In this document: piece by piece, positions 17,347 through 26,358 of the stretch
How positions within the stretch are numbered: the first letter of the stretch is position 1
How the letters are laid out: each line of letters begins with the position of its first letter
Assembly (NCBI GenBank): GCA_045635745.1
Contig: JAZTWG010000040.1
Location: 1 to 63,968, forward strand
DNA from: SIG78 sp045635745
GTDB lineage: Bacteria; Verrucomicrobiota; Lentisphaeria; Victivallales; Victivallaceae
Direction of reading: 5' to 3'
DNA length: 63,968 nt
Translations under genes and position numbers: made by a program
Notes under the pieces: generated by a model
The model's database searches: none
Told to the model about the DNA's origin: nothing
Seen by the model: only the letters and a program-made list of their open reading frames with translations

Positions 17347-17392
17347 AACGCCAACTGCAAAGGTTTATGATTGTAGCTGCTGAGTTCTTCAT
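17336..17392 (-). CDS. trpL: trp operon leader peptide
   Basis: 18 codons: MKNSAATIINLCSWRWRS, then TGA. Two Trp codons flank one Arg codon (TGG CGT TGG) directly over attenuator segment 1, so ribosome stalling there for lack of charged tRNA-Trp would free segment 2 to pair with 3. No clear ribosome site precedes the ATG; the likely promoter would start the RNA only two to four bases upstream, so the leader may be translated from a nearly leaderless message. Called from its position and Trp codons. Confidence 0.75.
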   Translation of the reverse strand: MKNSAATIINLCSWRWRS

Positions 17393-17401
17393 AATGTTAT
17401 C

Positions 17402-17429
17402 AATATAGCCCAATAAAAGCAAAATGCAA
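17402..17429 (-). promoter_or_regulatory. Candidate trp promoter
   Basis: Minus strand TTGCAT (17424-17429), 16-bp spacer, TATATT (17402-17407). It lies between the phosphatase stop and the leader peptide. Transcription would start next to the leader ATG. Confidence 0.45.
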
Positions 17430-17438
17430 GCGTAAATA

Positions 17439-19115
17439 TTACTTTTTAATCAAAGATTTATTTTCAAGCACAAATTTGTCGCGGGTTTTGCCGTTGGAAT
17501 CAATGCTTTCGATGAATACCTTTTTATCTTTGAGTGTTACAAGTATCGCGGCTCCGTTGACTGAACTTCTGGCGCCGCCGCCCAGAATTATAAGCGGAAA
17601 CTGCCAGGATTTATCAGCCGGGAGCGCCTTGTAGACATGGGTGTGCCCCGCAAACCAGAGATCCACCGGATATTTGGCCGGAGAGCCTTTGAAATGTCTG
17701 GCGGTCATCTTCTGCAGCCGCGGCAGCATGTGATTGAACCCATCCGGCTGGCTGTGCGGAGATACATGGGCAAAAACGATCCGGTAATCGGCTTCGGCAA
17801 ACTCCTTGCTTTTTACTACTTCATCCAACCAGGCGGTCTGTTCGGCGAGCAGCGTATCAAGTTCATTCAGACCGGTGAATTTCTGGAAACTGTTGGTGGA
17901 ATCCGGCGGCAGATGGTGCCCTGTATCCAGCACAATAAAAAATATATTGCCCAGCTTGAATGCCTGATAACTTTTGTTATTTTTGCTTCCGAAATACTTG
18001 AGATAACGACCGGCCTGTGCGCCATCGAACTCATGGTTTCCGCGAGCAGGCACAAGGTACTGGTGTTGGGGAATATACTGGAAAAAACTGCCGAAAAGCG
18101 CCAACTCTATATCATCCTGATTGCTGCTTATATCTCCCAGATGCATAAACATATCTGCATTGCCGAGATCCGGGCGTGCCTTGAGCAGATTCTGCAGCGC
18201 TTTGACTTTATCATAATTATGCGACTGGGTATCGGCCATGATCCAGAATTTGAAGTTTTGCGGTTTGTCGCTGAAGGTTTTGAATGTACGCACCGTACCG
18301 GGTTCTGCTTGCCGCAAATCGCGGCCCACCCGCTTGAGCGCCCGGTATTCATAAACCGTATCCGGCGCAAGACCGGTCAGATCAAAACGCATCACCGGGC
18401 CTTCATCAAGCAGCTGACCGCCGCGGAGCAGCTGCAGCTTTTTCCAGGTTTTATTCCCCTTTTTGCGATATTCAAGTTCAATCGGCTGCCGTCCGCGGAC
18501 TACATAACTTATGGTAACAGAATTGGGGGCAGGATTGGTCAGATAGGGCCCATACACCACTTGAGCCTTTTCAGGCAAATGGCGCGGTTGGTTGACTTTG
18601 GCATCTGCCGGCGGTTTTCCTACGGCCAGAGTCCAGCCTCCGGCACCGCTGCGGGTAAAAATCGTAAGCTCATTGCGCCCCGCGCGCAACGGTACTTCAA
18701 AGACAAAACTTTTGACCGAAGGCGGCCAGAAAAGATTACCTGAATCGGTGGTTCCGAAAATATATTTGCCGTTGCAGTAGCAGTCAAACCACCAGTCGGC
18801 ACCCATGCCCATGCGCAGAGTGCGGGGCTTTTCTGATTGGATAACAGCGCTGACAGCGGCGCACTGAAATTTTTTCTGCGGGTCAAGGGTTCGCAGATCA
18901 AGTATATTGCCGGTGATTTTTACAGGCTGTGCGGAGATTTGTGTTTTTTTATCCAGAATCAATACATCATCTTCAAAGCGCAGCGAGGCGGCATTTTCAG
19001 TAGTTATCTTATCTGAAAAAAATACTTTGAATTCCTGCGGATAAAGTTTTTCGGAGGCACTAAGTTGAGTGGCGATTATTCCGGCGGTCAGGATCGCAAG
19101 TGTTTTTTTAGCCAT
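17439..19115 (-). CDS. Secreted purple-acid-phosphatase-like metallophosphoesterase
   Basis: 558 residues with a signal peptide (about 1-20). The first 170 residues are beta-rich. Residues about 190-280 form the FN3-like N-terminal domain of purple acid phosphatases (VVYGPYLTNPAPNSVTISY). The catalytic domain shows the metal ligands in order: MADTQ, HLGDISSN, GNHEFDG, FAHVSPH and GHTHVY. The fold hydrolyses phosphate mono- or diesters outside the cytoplasm, probably releasing phosphate or dephosphorylating glycans. GGAG precedes the ATG. Own promoter at 19196-19224. Confidence 0.85.
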   Translation of the reverse strand: MAKKTLAILTAGIIATQLSASEKLYPQEFKVFFSDKITTENAASLRFEDDVLILDKKTQISAQPVKITGNILDLRTLDPQKKFQCAAVSAVIQSEKPRTLRMGMGADWWFDCYCNGKYIFGTTDSGNLFWPPSVKSFVFEVPLRAGRNELTIFTRSGAGGWTLAVGKPPADAKVNQPRHLPEKAQVVYGPYLTNPAPNSVTISYVVRGRQPIELEYRKKGNKTWKKLQLLRGGQLLDEGPVMRFDLTGLAPDTVYEYRALKRVGRDLRQAEPGTVRTFKTFSDKPQNFKFWIMADTQSHNYDKVKALQNLLKARPDLGNADMFMHLGDISSNQDDIELALFGSFFQYIPQHQYLVPARGNHEFDGAQAGRYLKYFGSKNNKSYQAFKLGNIFFIVLDTGHHLPPDSTNSFQKFTGLNELDTLLAEQTAWLDEVVKSKEFAEADYRIVFAHVSPHSQPDGFNHMLPRLQKMTARHFKGSPAKYPVDLWFAGHTHVYKALPADKSWQFPLIILGGGARSSVNGAAILVTLKDKKVFIESIDSNGKTRDKFVLENKSLIKK

Positions 19116-19195
19116 ATATGGTTTTCTCCCTGATTTGTTTAAATATCGTATTGAAAAAAAAGTGACATATCTGCTTTGTTTATTCTTTATGTTTT

Positions 19196-19224
19196 AATAT
19201 ATCCGGGAGTTACAGCTTTTTCAA
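19196..19224 (-). promoter_or_regulatory. Promoter of the secreted phosphatase
   Basis: Minus strand TTGAAA (19219-19224), 17-bp spacer, TATATT (19196-19201), about 80 bp upstream of the ATG. The rest of the 274-bp gap shows nothing further that I can name. Confidence 0.65.
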
Positions 19225-19389
19225 GATTTAAATAAACTTTTTTGTCTTTTTATTGGCATACCTGCTTTTAAAGTCTGCATCCGCCGCCGGTTTTTGCGTG
19301 GTATTGGCTTTATAATGCACAATGCGGCAATCTGCTTTGTCCGACTGCCGCCGGTAACTGTACAAATTACGGATCACTTGGGCAAAAAC

Positions 19390-20145
19390 TTATTTTTCAA
19401 AAGAGATAATGGGATTCCATGTTTTGCCCCAGCCGTCGATGCGGAATGTTCCAACACCATTTTTTCCAACAAATTTGCCGTTGGCATCCGGGCGGGTTCC
19501 CAGAATAATCACAAATTCGCCGGGCTGCAGCTTGACTTCGGCTTGCAATTTCATATAGTGGCGGTTGGATTTGCTGCCGTTGCGGTAGGTCTGCATGATG
19601 TTTTCCACAGCATCGGGATTGTTGTCTTCTACGATGGTTGTGAGTTTATTTTCTTTATCCATCTTGCAAACGTAGATTTTTGCTTGTTCACTGTGCCACA
19701 ATCTGCCTTCGATATAGCAAGTTACTTCGCTGTCGAAGGGGTTTTTTACTCCGTAAGCCATACCGTAAGTAAGTTTGGTATGCACGATGGTCATGTTGGA
19801 ATTGAGCAATGCCGGGAACAGAAAATTGCCGTTGGGTTTGGTGTCGTATGCCAGAATAGGGGTGTAATTTTTCCATGTTTTGGCCCCTTTGCTGTCGGGC
19901 GAAACTGCATTGAGGGGCGCAAGTTTCACCGTATCCGGCGTTACGCCGGATTCCACGCACCAGAAGTGCCATACATCTTTATAAACTTTGCCGTTGATCT
20001 TGCCGGAACAGGAATTTTTGCCGGTCATGGTGCCTTCACGCCACTCTTTTTTGAGCATGGGCATGGGGCCTTCCAGATTAAATGTTTCGGCATTGGCTGT
20101 TAAAAGAGCAACTGCGGCAATGGCGGAAAAAAACAATTTTTTCAT
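19390..20145 (-). CDS. Secreted protein of unknown function
   Basis: 251 residues with a signal peptide (1-19, LLTANA/ET). The mature part is beta-rich with many aromatic residues (WHFWC, GWGKTWNP) and two close cysteine-containing strands. I recognise no family. It starts 14 bp after the CBM9-type protein gene and ends the fucosidase operon, so it may be a binding protein or accessory factor for the same glycan. AGGA lies upstream of the ATG. Confidence 0.7.
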   Translation of the reverse strand: MKKLFFSAIAAVALLTANAETFNLEGPMPMLKKEWREGTMTGKNSCSGKINGKVYKDVWHFWCVESGVTPDTVKLAPLNAVSPDSKGAKTWKNYTPILAYDTKPNGNFLFPALLNSNMTIVHTKLTYGMAYGVKNPFDSEVTCYIEGRLWHSEQAKIYVCKMDKENKLTTIVEDNNPDAVENIMQTYRNGSKSNRHYMKLQAEVKLQPGEFVIILGTRPDANGKFVGKNGVGTFRIDGWGKTWNPIISFEK

Positions 20146-20159
20146 TTTTCAATCCTATA

Positions 20160-22862
20160 TTATTTTACAGGTTCTACCAGCAGCAGACGGCAGCGGCGGT
20201 CGGCCGGGAGCTGGATGGTAAAGTTTTTGTCGGCGGCAGTCATTTTTGCCACGATTTCATCGGTTTCAAGGTCTTTGAGCGTTACGGCTTTGCCGGGGGC
20301 GTAGTTGACTTTTACACTCATATCCTTGCCGGTGAGGTATTCCGATACACTGATGATGGCTTTATCTTTGTACGCCACCCCGCGGGTGAATACCGGTACT
20401 TGATTCTTCCAGGTGGTTTTTTTGCCGTAGAAGTGATCGGTTACATCAATATTTTTCAAATTGGTGGTCAACTTGAAGGGTGTACCGTTCATAACAATAT
20501 CTTCGATTTTGGCAAGAATGTTCATAGCTTCGGAAGTCTGGCGCAAGGTATCGAGGTCAGAAAGCCCGTAGTGCCAGCTGATGATACCTTTCATGCCCCA
20601 CGAAAAGGCTTCCATACAGGCGTATTTGTAATCATCCTTGTAAAGCGGAGCCAGCGAGCCATAGTGATAGCCTTTCAGTGCGTGCGGGCAGGGCGTTAAG
20701 ATAACATTTACTTTGATATCAGGGTAGGTCTTGGCAAAGTTGTCGAGTTTTTCCTGCGTTTCGCGCACACCGCGGTCCATGGAAGTGTAAATATCCACTT
20801 CGATCGTATCAAAGACTTTGAAGAAGTTACCGTTACGCAGGCACTTATTACGACCTTCTTCATCCCACGGACGGCGGAAACTCCATTCGCTGAAGAGTAC
20901 GCCTTCACGCGGGGAGCTGGAAATGCCCTTGAGCCCTTCTGCAAAGCGTTTTTTCATTTCGGCAAAGAAATCCGCCCACTGGTCGCACTTGAATTCCACC
21001 CACGCAGTGTGGTAGAAGGGGTATTTTTTCGGATCTTTTTCAAAGACTTTGGGGTCTATATATTTTTTGCCGGGGTACTTTTCAGCCCAGTGCTTTTTGA
21101 AGAGTTCCAGCGTGCGGATGTTGAAATCGCCCTTGTCGGCGTAACGCTGGATGTAGCCTTCCATATCAAAGGGGAAATACGAGATATTGGCTTTTTTGCA
21201 GAACTCGATCTCGGTTTTGATCGCTTCATCATAATATTTGCCGCGGTAGGTCGGCGAAATGTGGAAACTGTCGCCGTTGGGTATATAGAAGCCCGAGATG
21301 TCTCTGGCTCTGGCACTGCGGTCGTCACGAGTCCATTTGTCGTAGGTTCGACTGCCGGCGTGCTTGGCACCGCTGGGCCAGAAGTAGCCGGCTCGCGACA
21401 CATAAAAACCGGCTTTCTGCAAATCAAGCGAAAGCTGTGCGGCGCTGTCGCTGTAATTACGCACGGCAAAGGTGTTGACCCCGGCACGGCTGATGGATTT
21501 GGCTTGCTTGAGATCGGGCCAGAAGTTGTAGAAACTGGAAATGAATTTTTTCGGCAGCGGAGCATTTTTTATTTTAATTACTCTGTAGCTGATTTCCTGC
21601 CAATCCTGCAAACCGCCATCCCACTGGAGCTTGTAGCGGATCTTGCCCTGCGAATTTTCAGCAAGAGTGGTGGTAAAACGGCTCTTGATCCAGCCGTGGG
21701 CACCGTAGGCAAATTTTTCTTTCTGCGCCCAGGTATTGATGACTTTGCCGTCAACGGTTTTGCTGGAAATTTTCTTGGCTTTGGAGGGGGTAATACCTTC
21801 AGGAATTTCAAAGACCAGCTCGTTGGCGATCTTTACCTGAAGCCCCATGCCGCGTTTGCCATTGGGCAGATTGTGGCGGCTTGTCCAGATCAAAACCGCT
21901 TCAAGGCCCAGACCGCCATCAAGAATGATGGTGTTGTCGGTCAGATTGCCGGGTTTGATTTCAAGTCTGCCGCGGGGCAGGGCACAGGTGTAATTGTACA
22001 AAACTTTACCTTTGGGGCAAGTGATTGTGAACTGCACGGATTTTTTGTCGGCGGGCAATTTGTAGGCAAATTCGGTTTTGCCGGCGGCGGGGATGGTGTA
22101 ATTCTTGCCGCCGGCATTGATTTTAACATTGAGTTTGGCATCGCTTTGCAAATCAAACGCCAATTTGCTCTTCAATTTAAGTTCCGGCAGCCGGGTGAAA
22201 TTGAATGTCGGAACCCGGTCAAGCATTTGCAGTGTTGCATACTTATCGGTTGCCAGCCAGTCGATTTTTTCCAAACGGGCAAGCGAAGAATGGCTCTTGC
22301 GGCTGTGGTTGCGGACAATGTTGAACTTAAGGTCGCCTTTGCCGATTTCATCGAGAGGGATAGCAATTTCCAACGCCCAGAAGTTTTTGCCGCGACTGGC
22401 AGCAACTTTTGCTTGGGTTGCAAAGCCGGTGCGATCCCAGGTGTGGCGTTCGTTCTGGTGGGCATCCATCGAGCAGGAGCTGCCCGCGTAGTCGAACATA
22501 TACTGCCGCACGCCGTCGGCTTTCAGGAAAAAGAGCTCTACGGAGTCATATTTCCAAATCTCGGTGTTGTTGCGCGTGGGGGTTATGGTCGGGAGTTTCT
22601 CCGCATTTTTCTGATACGCTTTGATTGCACAATAAAGATATTTACCGTCGCGGACAAAGCGTATTTCGGTCTGGTCATTTGCATAGTTCAAACTTTTAGG
22701 GTAGACCATACCGCTGACAGTCATAGCTTGCTTATAAGCTGTATCGTTAAGTTTGCCGTCGATTTGAGGCGCAGCGGCGGTTTTGCCCACGCTCGCAAGT
22801 TGACCGGCGGAAAGCACTCCGGCAGTCAGTATGGTAGAAAATGTTAAAAATGTTTTACGCAT
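20160..22862 (-). CDS. Secreted CBM9-type multidomain protein, probable glycosidase
   Basis: 900 residues with a signal peptide (about 1-19). Residues about 25-205 resemble CBM9/DOMON domains (PQIDGKLNDTAY, then EIRFVRDGKYLYCAIKA). A beta-rich middle leads to a barrel-like region from about 440 (NTFAVRNYSDS, YFPFDMEGYIQRYAD, LFSEWSFRRPW), where acidic residues (DMEGY, SEW) could be catalytic. The last 100 residues form a beta-domain. I do not recognise the exact family. It follows the pseudopilin gene by 10 bp and is probably cotranscribed with the GH29 fucosidase. Confidence 0.65.
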   Translation of the reverse strand: MRKTFLTFSTILTAGVLSAGQLASVGKTAAAPQIDGKLNDTAYKQAMTVSGMVYPKSLNYANDQTEIRFVRDGKYLYCAIKAYQKNAEKLPTITPTRNNTEIWKYDSVELFFLKADGVRQYMFDYAGSSCSMDAHQNERHTWDRTGFATQAKVAASRGKNFWALEIAIPLDEIGKGDLKFNIVRNHSRKSHSSLARLEKIDWLATDKYATLQMLDRVPTFNFTRLPELKLKSKLAFDLQSDAKLNVKINAGGKNYTIPAAGKTEFAYKLPADKKSVQFTITCPKGKVLYNYTCALPRGRLEIKPGNLTDNTIILDGGLGLEAVLIWTSRHNLPNGKRGMGLQVKIANELVFEIPEGITPSKAKKISSKTVDGKVINTWAQKEKFAYGAHGWIKSRFTTTLAENSQGKIRYKLQWDGGLQDWQEISYRVIKIKNAPLPKKFISSFYNFWPDLKQAKSISRAGVNTFAVRNYSDSAAQLSLDLQKAGFYVSRAGYFWPSGAKHAGSRTYDKWTRDDRSARARDISGFYIPNGDSFHISPTYRGKYYDEAIKTEIEFCKKANISYFPFDMEGYIQRYADKGDFNIRTLELFKKHWAEKYPGKKYIDPKVFEKDPKKYPFYHTAWVEFKCDQWADFFAEMKKRFAEGLKGISSSPREGVLFSEWSFRRPWDEEGRNKCLRNGNFFKVFDTIEVDIYTSMDRGVRETQEKLDNFAKTYPDIKVNVILTPCPHALKGYHYGSLAPLYKDDYKYACMEAFSWGMKGIISWHYGLSDLDTLRQTSEAMNILAKIEDIVMNGTPFKLTTNLKNIDVTDHFYGKKTTWKNQVPVFTRGVAYKDKAIISVSEYLTGKDMSVKVNYAPGKAVTLKDLETDEIVAKMTAADKNFTIQLPADRRCRLLLVEPVK

Positions 22863-22871
22863 AAAAAATCC

Positions 22872-23657
22872 TTAATTTATACCGGTGTAGAAATAATAGA
22901 ATATATCATTGTGCAAAGCTGCGTGATATGGTCCTTTGCCGTTGAGGTCAGCTCTTGATTTGCTCTCCACATGGCCGGCGACAAACAATATATTTGTGCG
23001 ACCACTATGGGGAAATGCAATCATGTTAGAGGCTGTCGGCACATCGGTTGTTGAAACAATGCCGCCCCCCATACGGTTAAGTCTTGCGCCGGAAGCATCA
23101 GCGGCATATCCGTTAGTTTCAGGATATTTGAGTCGCGAAGTCGGATAGCAATGTTTGGTTTTGCTGGTTTGCGTATTAAATCCGGCACGATCAAGCCAAC
23201 CGTAATTTACCGCTTGATCCATAGTATAGGTATTGGCTTCGCAAATGGTCAAACGGGCGGGGCCGGTTCGTTTATTGTTGTTGTCGTTTTGCTCTTCGGT
23301 AAAAGTTCCCATATTTTCCTGGGCGTAGGGGGCAAGCTGAACATACCAGTTTCTGGCATCGGTCCAAAATCCGTCGATCCATTTGCCGCTGCCGGTAGAT
23401 GCGGGAGTGTAATATGGTACGCAGTAATCCTGATTGTCTGCTGTATACATGTGTGCCGCCACGCCCAGCTGTTTGAGGTTGGAGGCACAGTGGGCGGCTC
23501 TGGCACTGTTGCGTGAAGCGGAGAGTGCCGGCAGCAGCATTGCTGCCAGAATAGCAATGATGGCAATAACCACCAAAAGTTCGATCAGCGTAAAACGCCG
23601 CTTGCAAGCGGGTGCATTACACCGTAATGCACCAAAGGAACACTCGTAACTAATCAT
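22872..23657 (-). CDS. Pseudopilin-like secreted protein
   Basis: 261 residues. A 21-residue basic leader precedes FTLIELLVVIAIIAILA at residue 22, then AAMLLPALSASR and a soluble domain (HTMYTADN-type segment NYVQLAP region). The C-terminal motif reads H-SGRTNILFV-AG, so the family H-X9-DG has Asp replaced by Ala. The leader residues are encoded by two palindromes. The residue at -1 of the cleavage site is Arg rather than Gly. AAGGAG precedes the ATG. It lies between the GH29 fucosidase and the CBM9-type gene, each less than 30 bp away. Confidence 0.85.
   Translation of the reverse strand: MISYECSFGALRCNAPACKRRFTLIELLVVIAIIAILAAMLLPALSASRNSARAAHCASNLKQLGVAAHMYTADNQDYCVPYYTPASTGSGKWIDGFWTDARNWYVQLAPYAQENMGTFTEEQNDNNNKRTGPARLTICEANTYTMDQAVNYGWLDRAGFNTQTSKTKHCYPTSRLKYPETNGYAADASGARLNRMGGGIVSTTDVPTASNMIAFPHSGRTNILFVAGHVESKSRADLNGKGPYHAALHNDIFYYFYTGIN
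23598..23633. repeat. Tandem in-frame palindromes before prepilin motif (copy 2)
   Basis: 23598-23611 is the perfect 14-bp palindrome CCGCTTGCAAGCGG. Sharing its last base, 23611-23633 is a 10-bp stem GGTGCATTAC/GTAATGCACC with a 3-base loop. Both are translated in frame as the residues just before FTLIEL. Confidence 0.9.
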
Positions 23658-23681
23658 AATAAAAACTCCTTTTATTTGGCT

Positions 23682-24968
23682 TTATTTAAGAATCAATTCA
23701 ATTACGGGTACAGTTGTATCGGGTGCCGTGGGCGGAATCTGTAATATCATGGTATCTGCCGACGCACAGGGCGTCATATTGCCGTGGGCTGCGGGGGGGG
23801 CCATCATCTTTACTTCGCTGTGATCGTTCAAAAATCGGGCAAACTTGACTTTTCCATGCAGACCCGGCAGGAAGATGAATTTTACCGGATAGCTGAAAAT
23901 GTGCAAGTACAGCCGTTTCTTTTCCGGATTATAAGTATACATACAGTTTTCCGGCTCTTTGTATTCGGTCGGGGCAATGGTACAGTTGTAGATAGCATCG
24001 GAGTGCTCATCCATCCACTCTGCCATGCTTTCGAGTGCCTTTACCGCGCGTTTGTCGAAGCGGCCGCGGGCATCGGGCCCGACATTCAACAGGAGATTAC
24101 CGGCTCGCGCCACATGGCCGACCAGCATGGTGATAAGCTGGTGAGGAGTCTTCCATGTAGTCTCATCGCGGGCATAACCCCACAGACCGGAAAAAGTCTG
24201 ACAGCCTTCCCACGGTACGAGATCGCCGTTGCCATTGGCATCACGCATACCGTCACGCGGAACATACTGTTCGGGGCTTTTGAAGTCGCCGGCCCCGGGC
24301 AGACCCAGCCGGTCGTCGATCAGGATATCGGGGGCAAGTTTGCGAATAAGTTTCAGCAACTCTTCGGATTCCCAGTCTTCGGCGTTTTTTCCGGTTGCCC
24401 GGGCGTAGGTAAAGTCGAACCACATTACATCGATCTGACCGTACTCGGTCAAAAGTTCTGTAACCTGATTACGCATATATTCGCAATATTTGTGCTGGTC
24501 ACGATCTTTGTTGAGCTTGTCCCATTCCGACCACGGCACAGTATCACGCAGCGGGTGATTGTCGTCAATGGTGAACTGCGGGTGATTCCAGTCCAGAAGC
24601 GAATAGTACAAGCCAGTGCGGATGCCTTCGGCACGGAACGCATCCAGAATTTCACGCACATAATCGCGTTTGGCTTTGTAGTTGGTGTACTTGCTGTCCC
24701 ACATACAGAAGCCATCGTGATGTTTGGCGGTAAAGACCATGTACTTCATGCCGGCGGCTTTGGCGAGTTTTGCCCATTTTTCCGGTTCAAAACGGTCGGG
24801 TTCAAAGTTTTCCACATAGCGTTCGGCATATTCTTCGGTCGGGATCTTTTCAATAGTCTGCATCCATTCGCCTCTGGCCGGAACGCTGTAAACGCCCCAA
24901 TGGATAAACATGCCGAAGCGGGCGGATTGCCACCATGAACGGTCGCCGTGAGGATACTCTTTGCTCAT
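23682..24968 (-). CDS. Alpha-L-fucosidase, GH29, cytoplasmic
   Basis: 428 residues, no signal peptide. GH29 landmarks: RFGMFIHWGVYSVPARGEW (17-35), KHHDGF (82-87), and VMWFDF with the nucleophile D185. QTFSGLWGY and LLNVGPDARG follow in the expected order. It removes alpha-linked L-fucose from oligosaccharides. Without a signal it would act on imported chains. The C-terminal beta-domain is short. AAGGAG precedes the ATG. It has a close paralogue at 46656 that is also followed by a pseudopilin gene. Confidence 0.93.
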   Translation of the reverse strand: MSKEYPHGDRSWWQSARFGMFIHWGVYSVPARGEWMQTIEKIPTEEYAERYVENFEPDRFEPEKWAKLAKAAGMKYMVFTAKHHDGFCMWDSKYTNYKAKRDYVREILDAFRAEGIRTGLYYSLLDWNHPQFTIDDNHPLRDTVPWSEWDKLNKDRDQHKYCEYMRNQVTELLTEYGQIDVMWFDFTYARATGKNAEDWESEELLKLIRKLAPDILIDDRLGLPGAGDFKSPEQYVPRDGMRDANGNGDLVPWEGCQTFSGLWGYARDETTWKTPHQLITMLVGHVARAGNLLLNVGPDARGRFDKRAVKALESMAEWMDEHSDAIYNCTIAPTEYKEPENCMYTYNPEKKRLYLHIFSYPVKFIFLPGLHGKVKFARFLNDHSEVKMMAPPAAHGNMTPCASADTMILQIPPTAPDTTVPVIELILK

Positions 24969-24989
24969 AGTTGTACTACTCCTTATACT

Positions 24990-26150
24990 TTACATACTTT
25001 TTACAGTTAAGTCTTCTTTGTTAACAAAATACGGCCGGGTGCTTAAAACAGCTCCGTCGCTGAACATTATATTGAAATAGCCAACGGTCATATTGTGCGG
25101 TACAGCTGCTGAAACTTTATTGCCGTTTATTCCTGCCGGCAGTGTTTTCCATAATCTGCCATTCCAGGCGCCGGAACCGGCCGTATAGCAGAATTGAGCA
25201 CTTACAGCTCCTGCCGGAACTTGACTTGTCAGATTATTATTGTTGTATTCTGTTGCTGCTGTTGCGGGCAGGTTTTCTCCGGCAACAGCTTTTTTTGCAA
25301 AGAGCTCAACAGCTTTTTCCGACCACGATATTTTATGGTTATGCGGGTAATCAGGATAGATCAAATGGCGTACTTCGCCGGAACACTTTGCTGTTGAGTG
25401 CCAGAAGGCATCAAACGGAAATGCAAAATCATTGGTGCCCGAAAAGAAGAAACACGGTATATTGATTTTATCCAGGTAATTAGCCGGATCGAACAACTCC
25501 TGCCAACGTTTTAACATTGCCGGTGTGGTTTGTGGACTGCGGGTCGGTATTACCGAATCCGGGTGAATGAAGTAACCGGTACCATATACCGGCAGCGCAA
25601 ATTTGAAACGCTTATCATGTGCCGCCGCCAGCAGAGTAAGCACCGCTCCCCAGGAGATGCCATGCACGCCAATCCTGCCGGAATCGACTTCCGGAAAACT
25701 GCTCAACAGACTGTGCCCCAGAATCGAAGCACACAGTGCGTGATAGATCCATTGATCTTCAGCCGGTTCCATAGCCAGTTCTATCTTGCCCCATCCGGCC
25801 GGGCCGCCATCTTTATGCCGGGGCCAGTGTTCGCTGTAATAAGGTGTTTTTGACCAGCAGGGGACGCAGCCGCAGCAATCCATGGAAATTGCCGCAAAAC
25901 CGAGATTGTTCCAGAATTCCACCCAGTCTGCCAACGCCGTAGCTCCGCCGCCGTGAATCAAAACCACGCCGGGAACCGGATGATCTTTTGAGGCTTGCTC
26001 CGGAAATCCGCAACAGGCAAAAACTTTGGTCGGTTTGCCGTGGTAAGGTACACTTTTATAAAAAAATTGCCGAATACCCGGGTAGGGGAAAAGGTTGACT
26101 TCTTCAAAATCCGGGGCGTTATACAGTTTTTCAATATTTTCAATAAGCAT
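24990..26150 (-). CDS. Alpha/beta-hydrolase esterase (acetyl-xylan-esterase-like)
   Basis: 386 residues from the ATG at 26150 (AGAAGG nine bases upstream). An upstream in-frame start at 26198 is less likely. VVLIHGGGATA forms the oxyanion loop. GVHGISWGAVLTLLAA is the nucleophile elbow, with Ser in GISWG. The FFSGTNDFAFPFD region holds the acid and YPHNH the histidine. A C-terminal beta-domain of about 90 residues follows. Related enzymes deacylate polysaccharides. It is the first gene of the fucosidase operon, divergent from a GntR-type regulator, and has no signal peptide. Confidence 0.8.
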   Translation of the reverse strand: MLIENIEKLYNAPDFEEVNLFPYPGIRQFFYKSVPYHGKPTKVFACCGFPEQASKDHPVPGVVLIHGGGATALADWVEFWNNLGFAAISMDCCGCVPCWSKTPYYSEHWPRHKDGGPAGWGKIELAMEPAEDQWIYHALCASILGHSLLSSFPEVDSGRIGVHGISWGAVLTLLAAAHDKRFKFALPVYGTGYFIHPDSVIPTRSPQTTPAMLKRWQELFDPANYLDKINIPCFFFSGTNDFAFPFDAFWHSTAKCSGEVRHLIYPDYPHNHKISWSEKAVELFAKKAVAGENLPATAATEYNNNNLTSQVPAGAVSAQFCYTAGSGAWNGRLWKTLPAGINGNKVSAAVPHNMTVGYFNIMFSDGAVLSTRPYFVNKEDLTVKSM

Positions 26151-26208
26151 ACTAAAGAGCCTTCTTATGCAAAAGCAGCCAGTCCACTTTTTATTCACTG
26201 CTATATTA

Positions 26209-26236
26209 AGTATATCTGATATTTACATTTTTTCAA
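26209..26236 (-). promoter_or_regulatory. Promoter of the esterase-fucosidase operon
   Basis: Minus strand TTGAAA (26231-26236), 16-bp spacer, TATACT (26209-26214), about 60 bp upstream of the esterase ATG. Confidence 0.65.
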
Positions 26237-26279
26237 GAGCGGAGGTGGAGAAAAATTCATTTTTATTGGCATGGCCGCT

Positions 26280-26308
26280 TTGACATGTTCACTTTTGAGT
26301 GTTATAGT
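26280..26308 (+). promoter_or_regulatory. Promoter of the GntR-type regulator
   Basis: TTGACA (26280-26285), 17-bp spacer, TATAGT (26303-26308). It lies back to back with the esterase operon promoter, 44 bp between the two -35 boxes. Confidence 0.7.
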
Positions 26309-26358
26309 ATTCGCAGTGCGGACAGTAATCACATTTAATTGAGAGAGGCGTTTTTTTT

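Noticed and set aside
19300..19320. TATAAT on the plus strand near 19310 as a promoter
   Set aside because: There is no -35 box at the right distance and no plus-strand gene follows.
21009..22847. 612-codon plus-strand frame opposite the CBM9-type protein
   Set aside because: Antisense shadow of a gene with signal peptide, ribosome site and operon position; the translated product has no family features.
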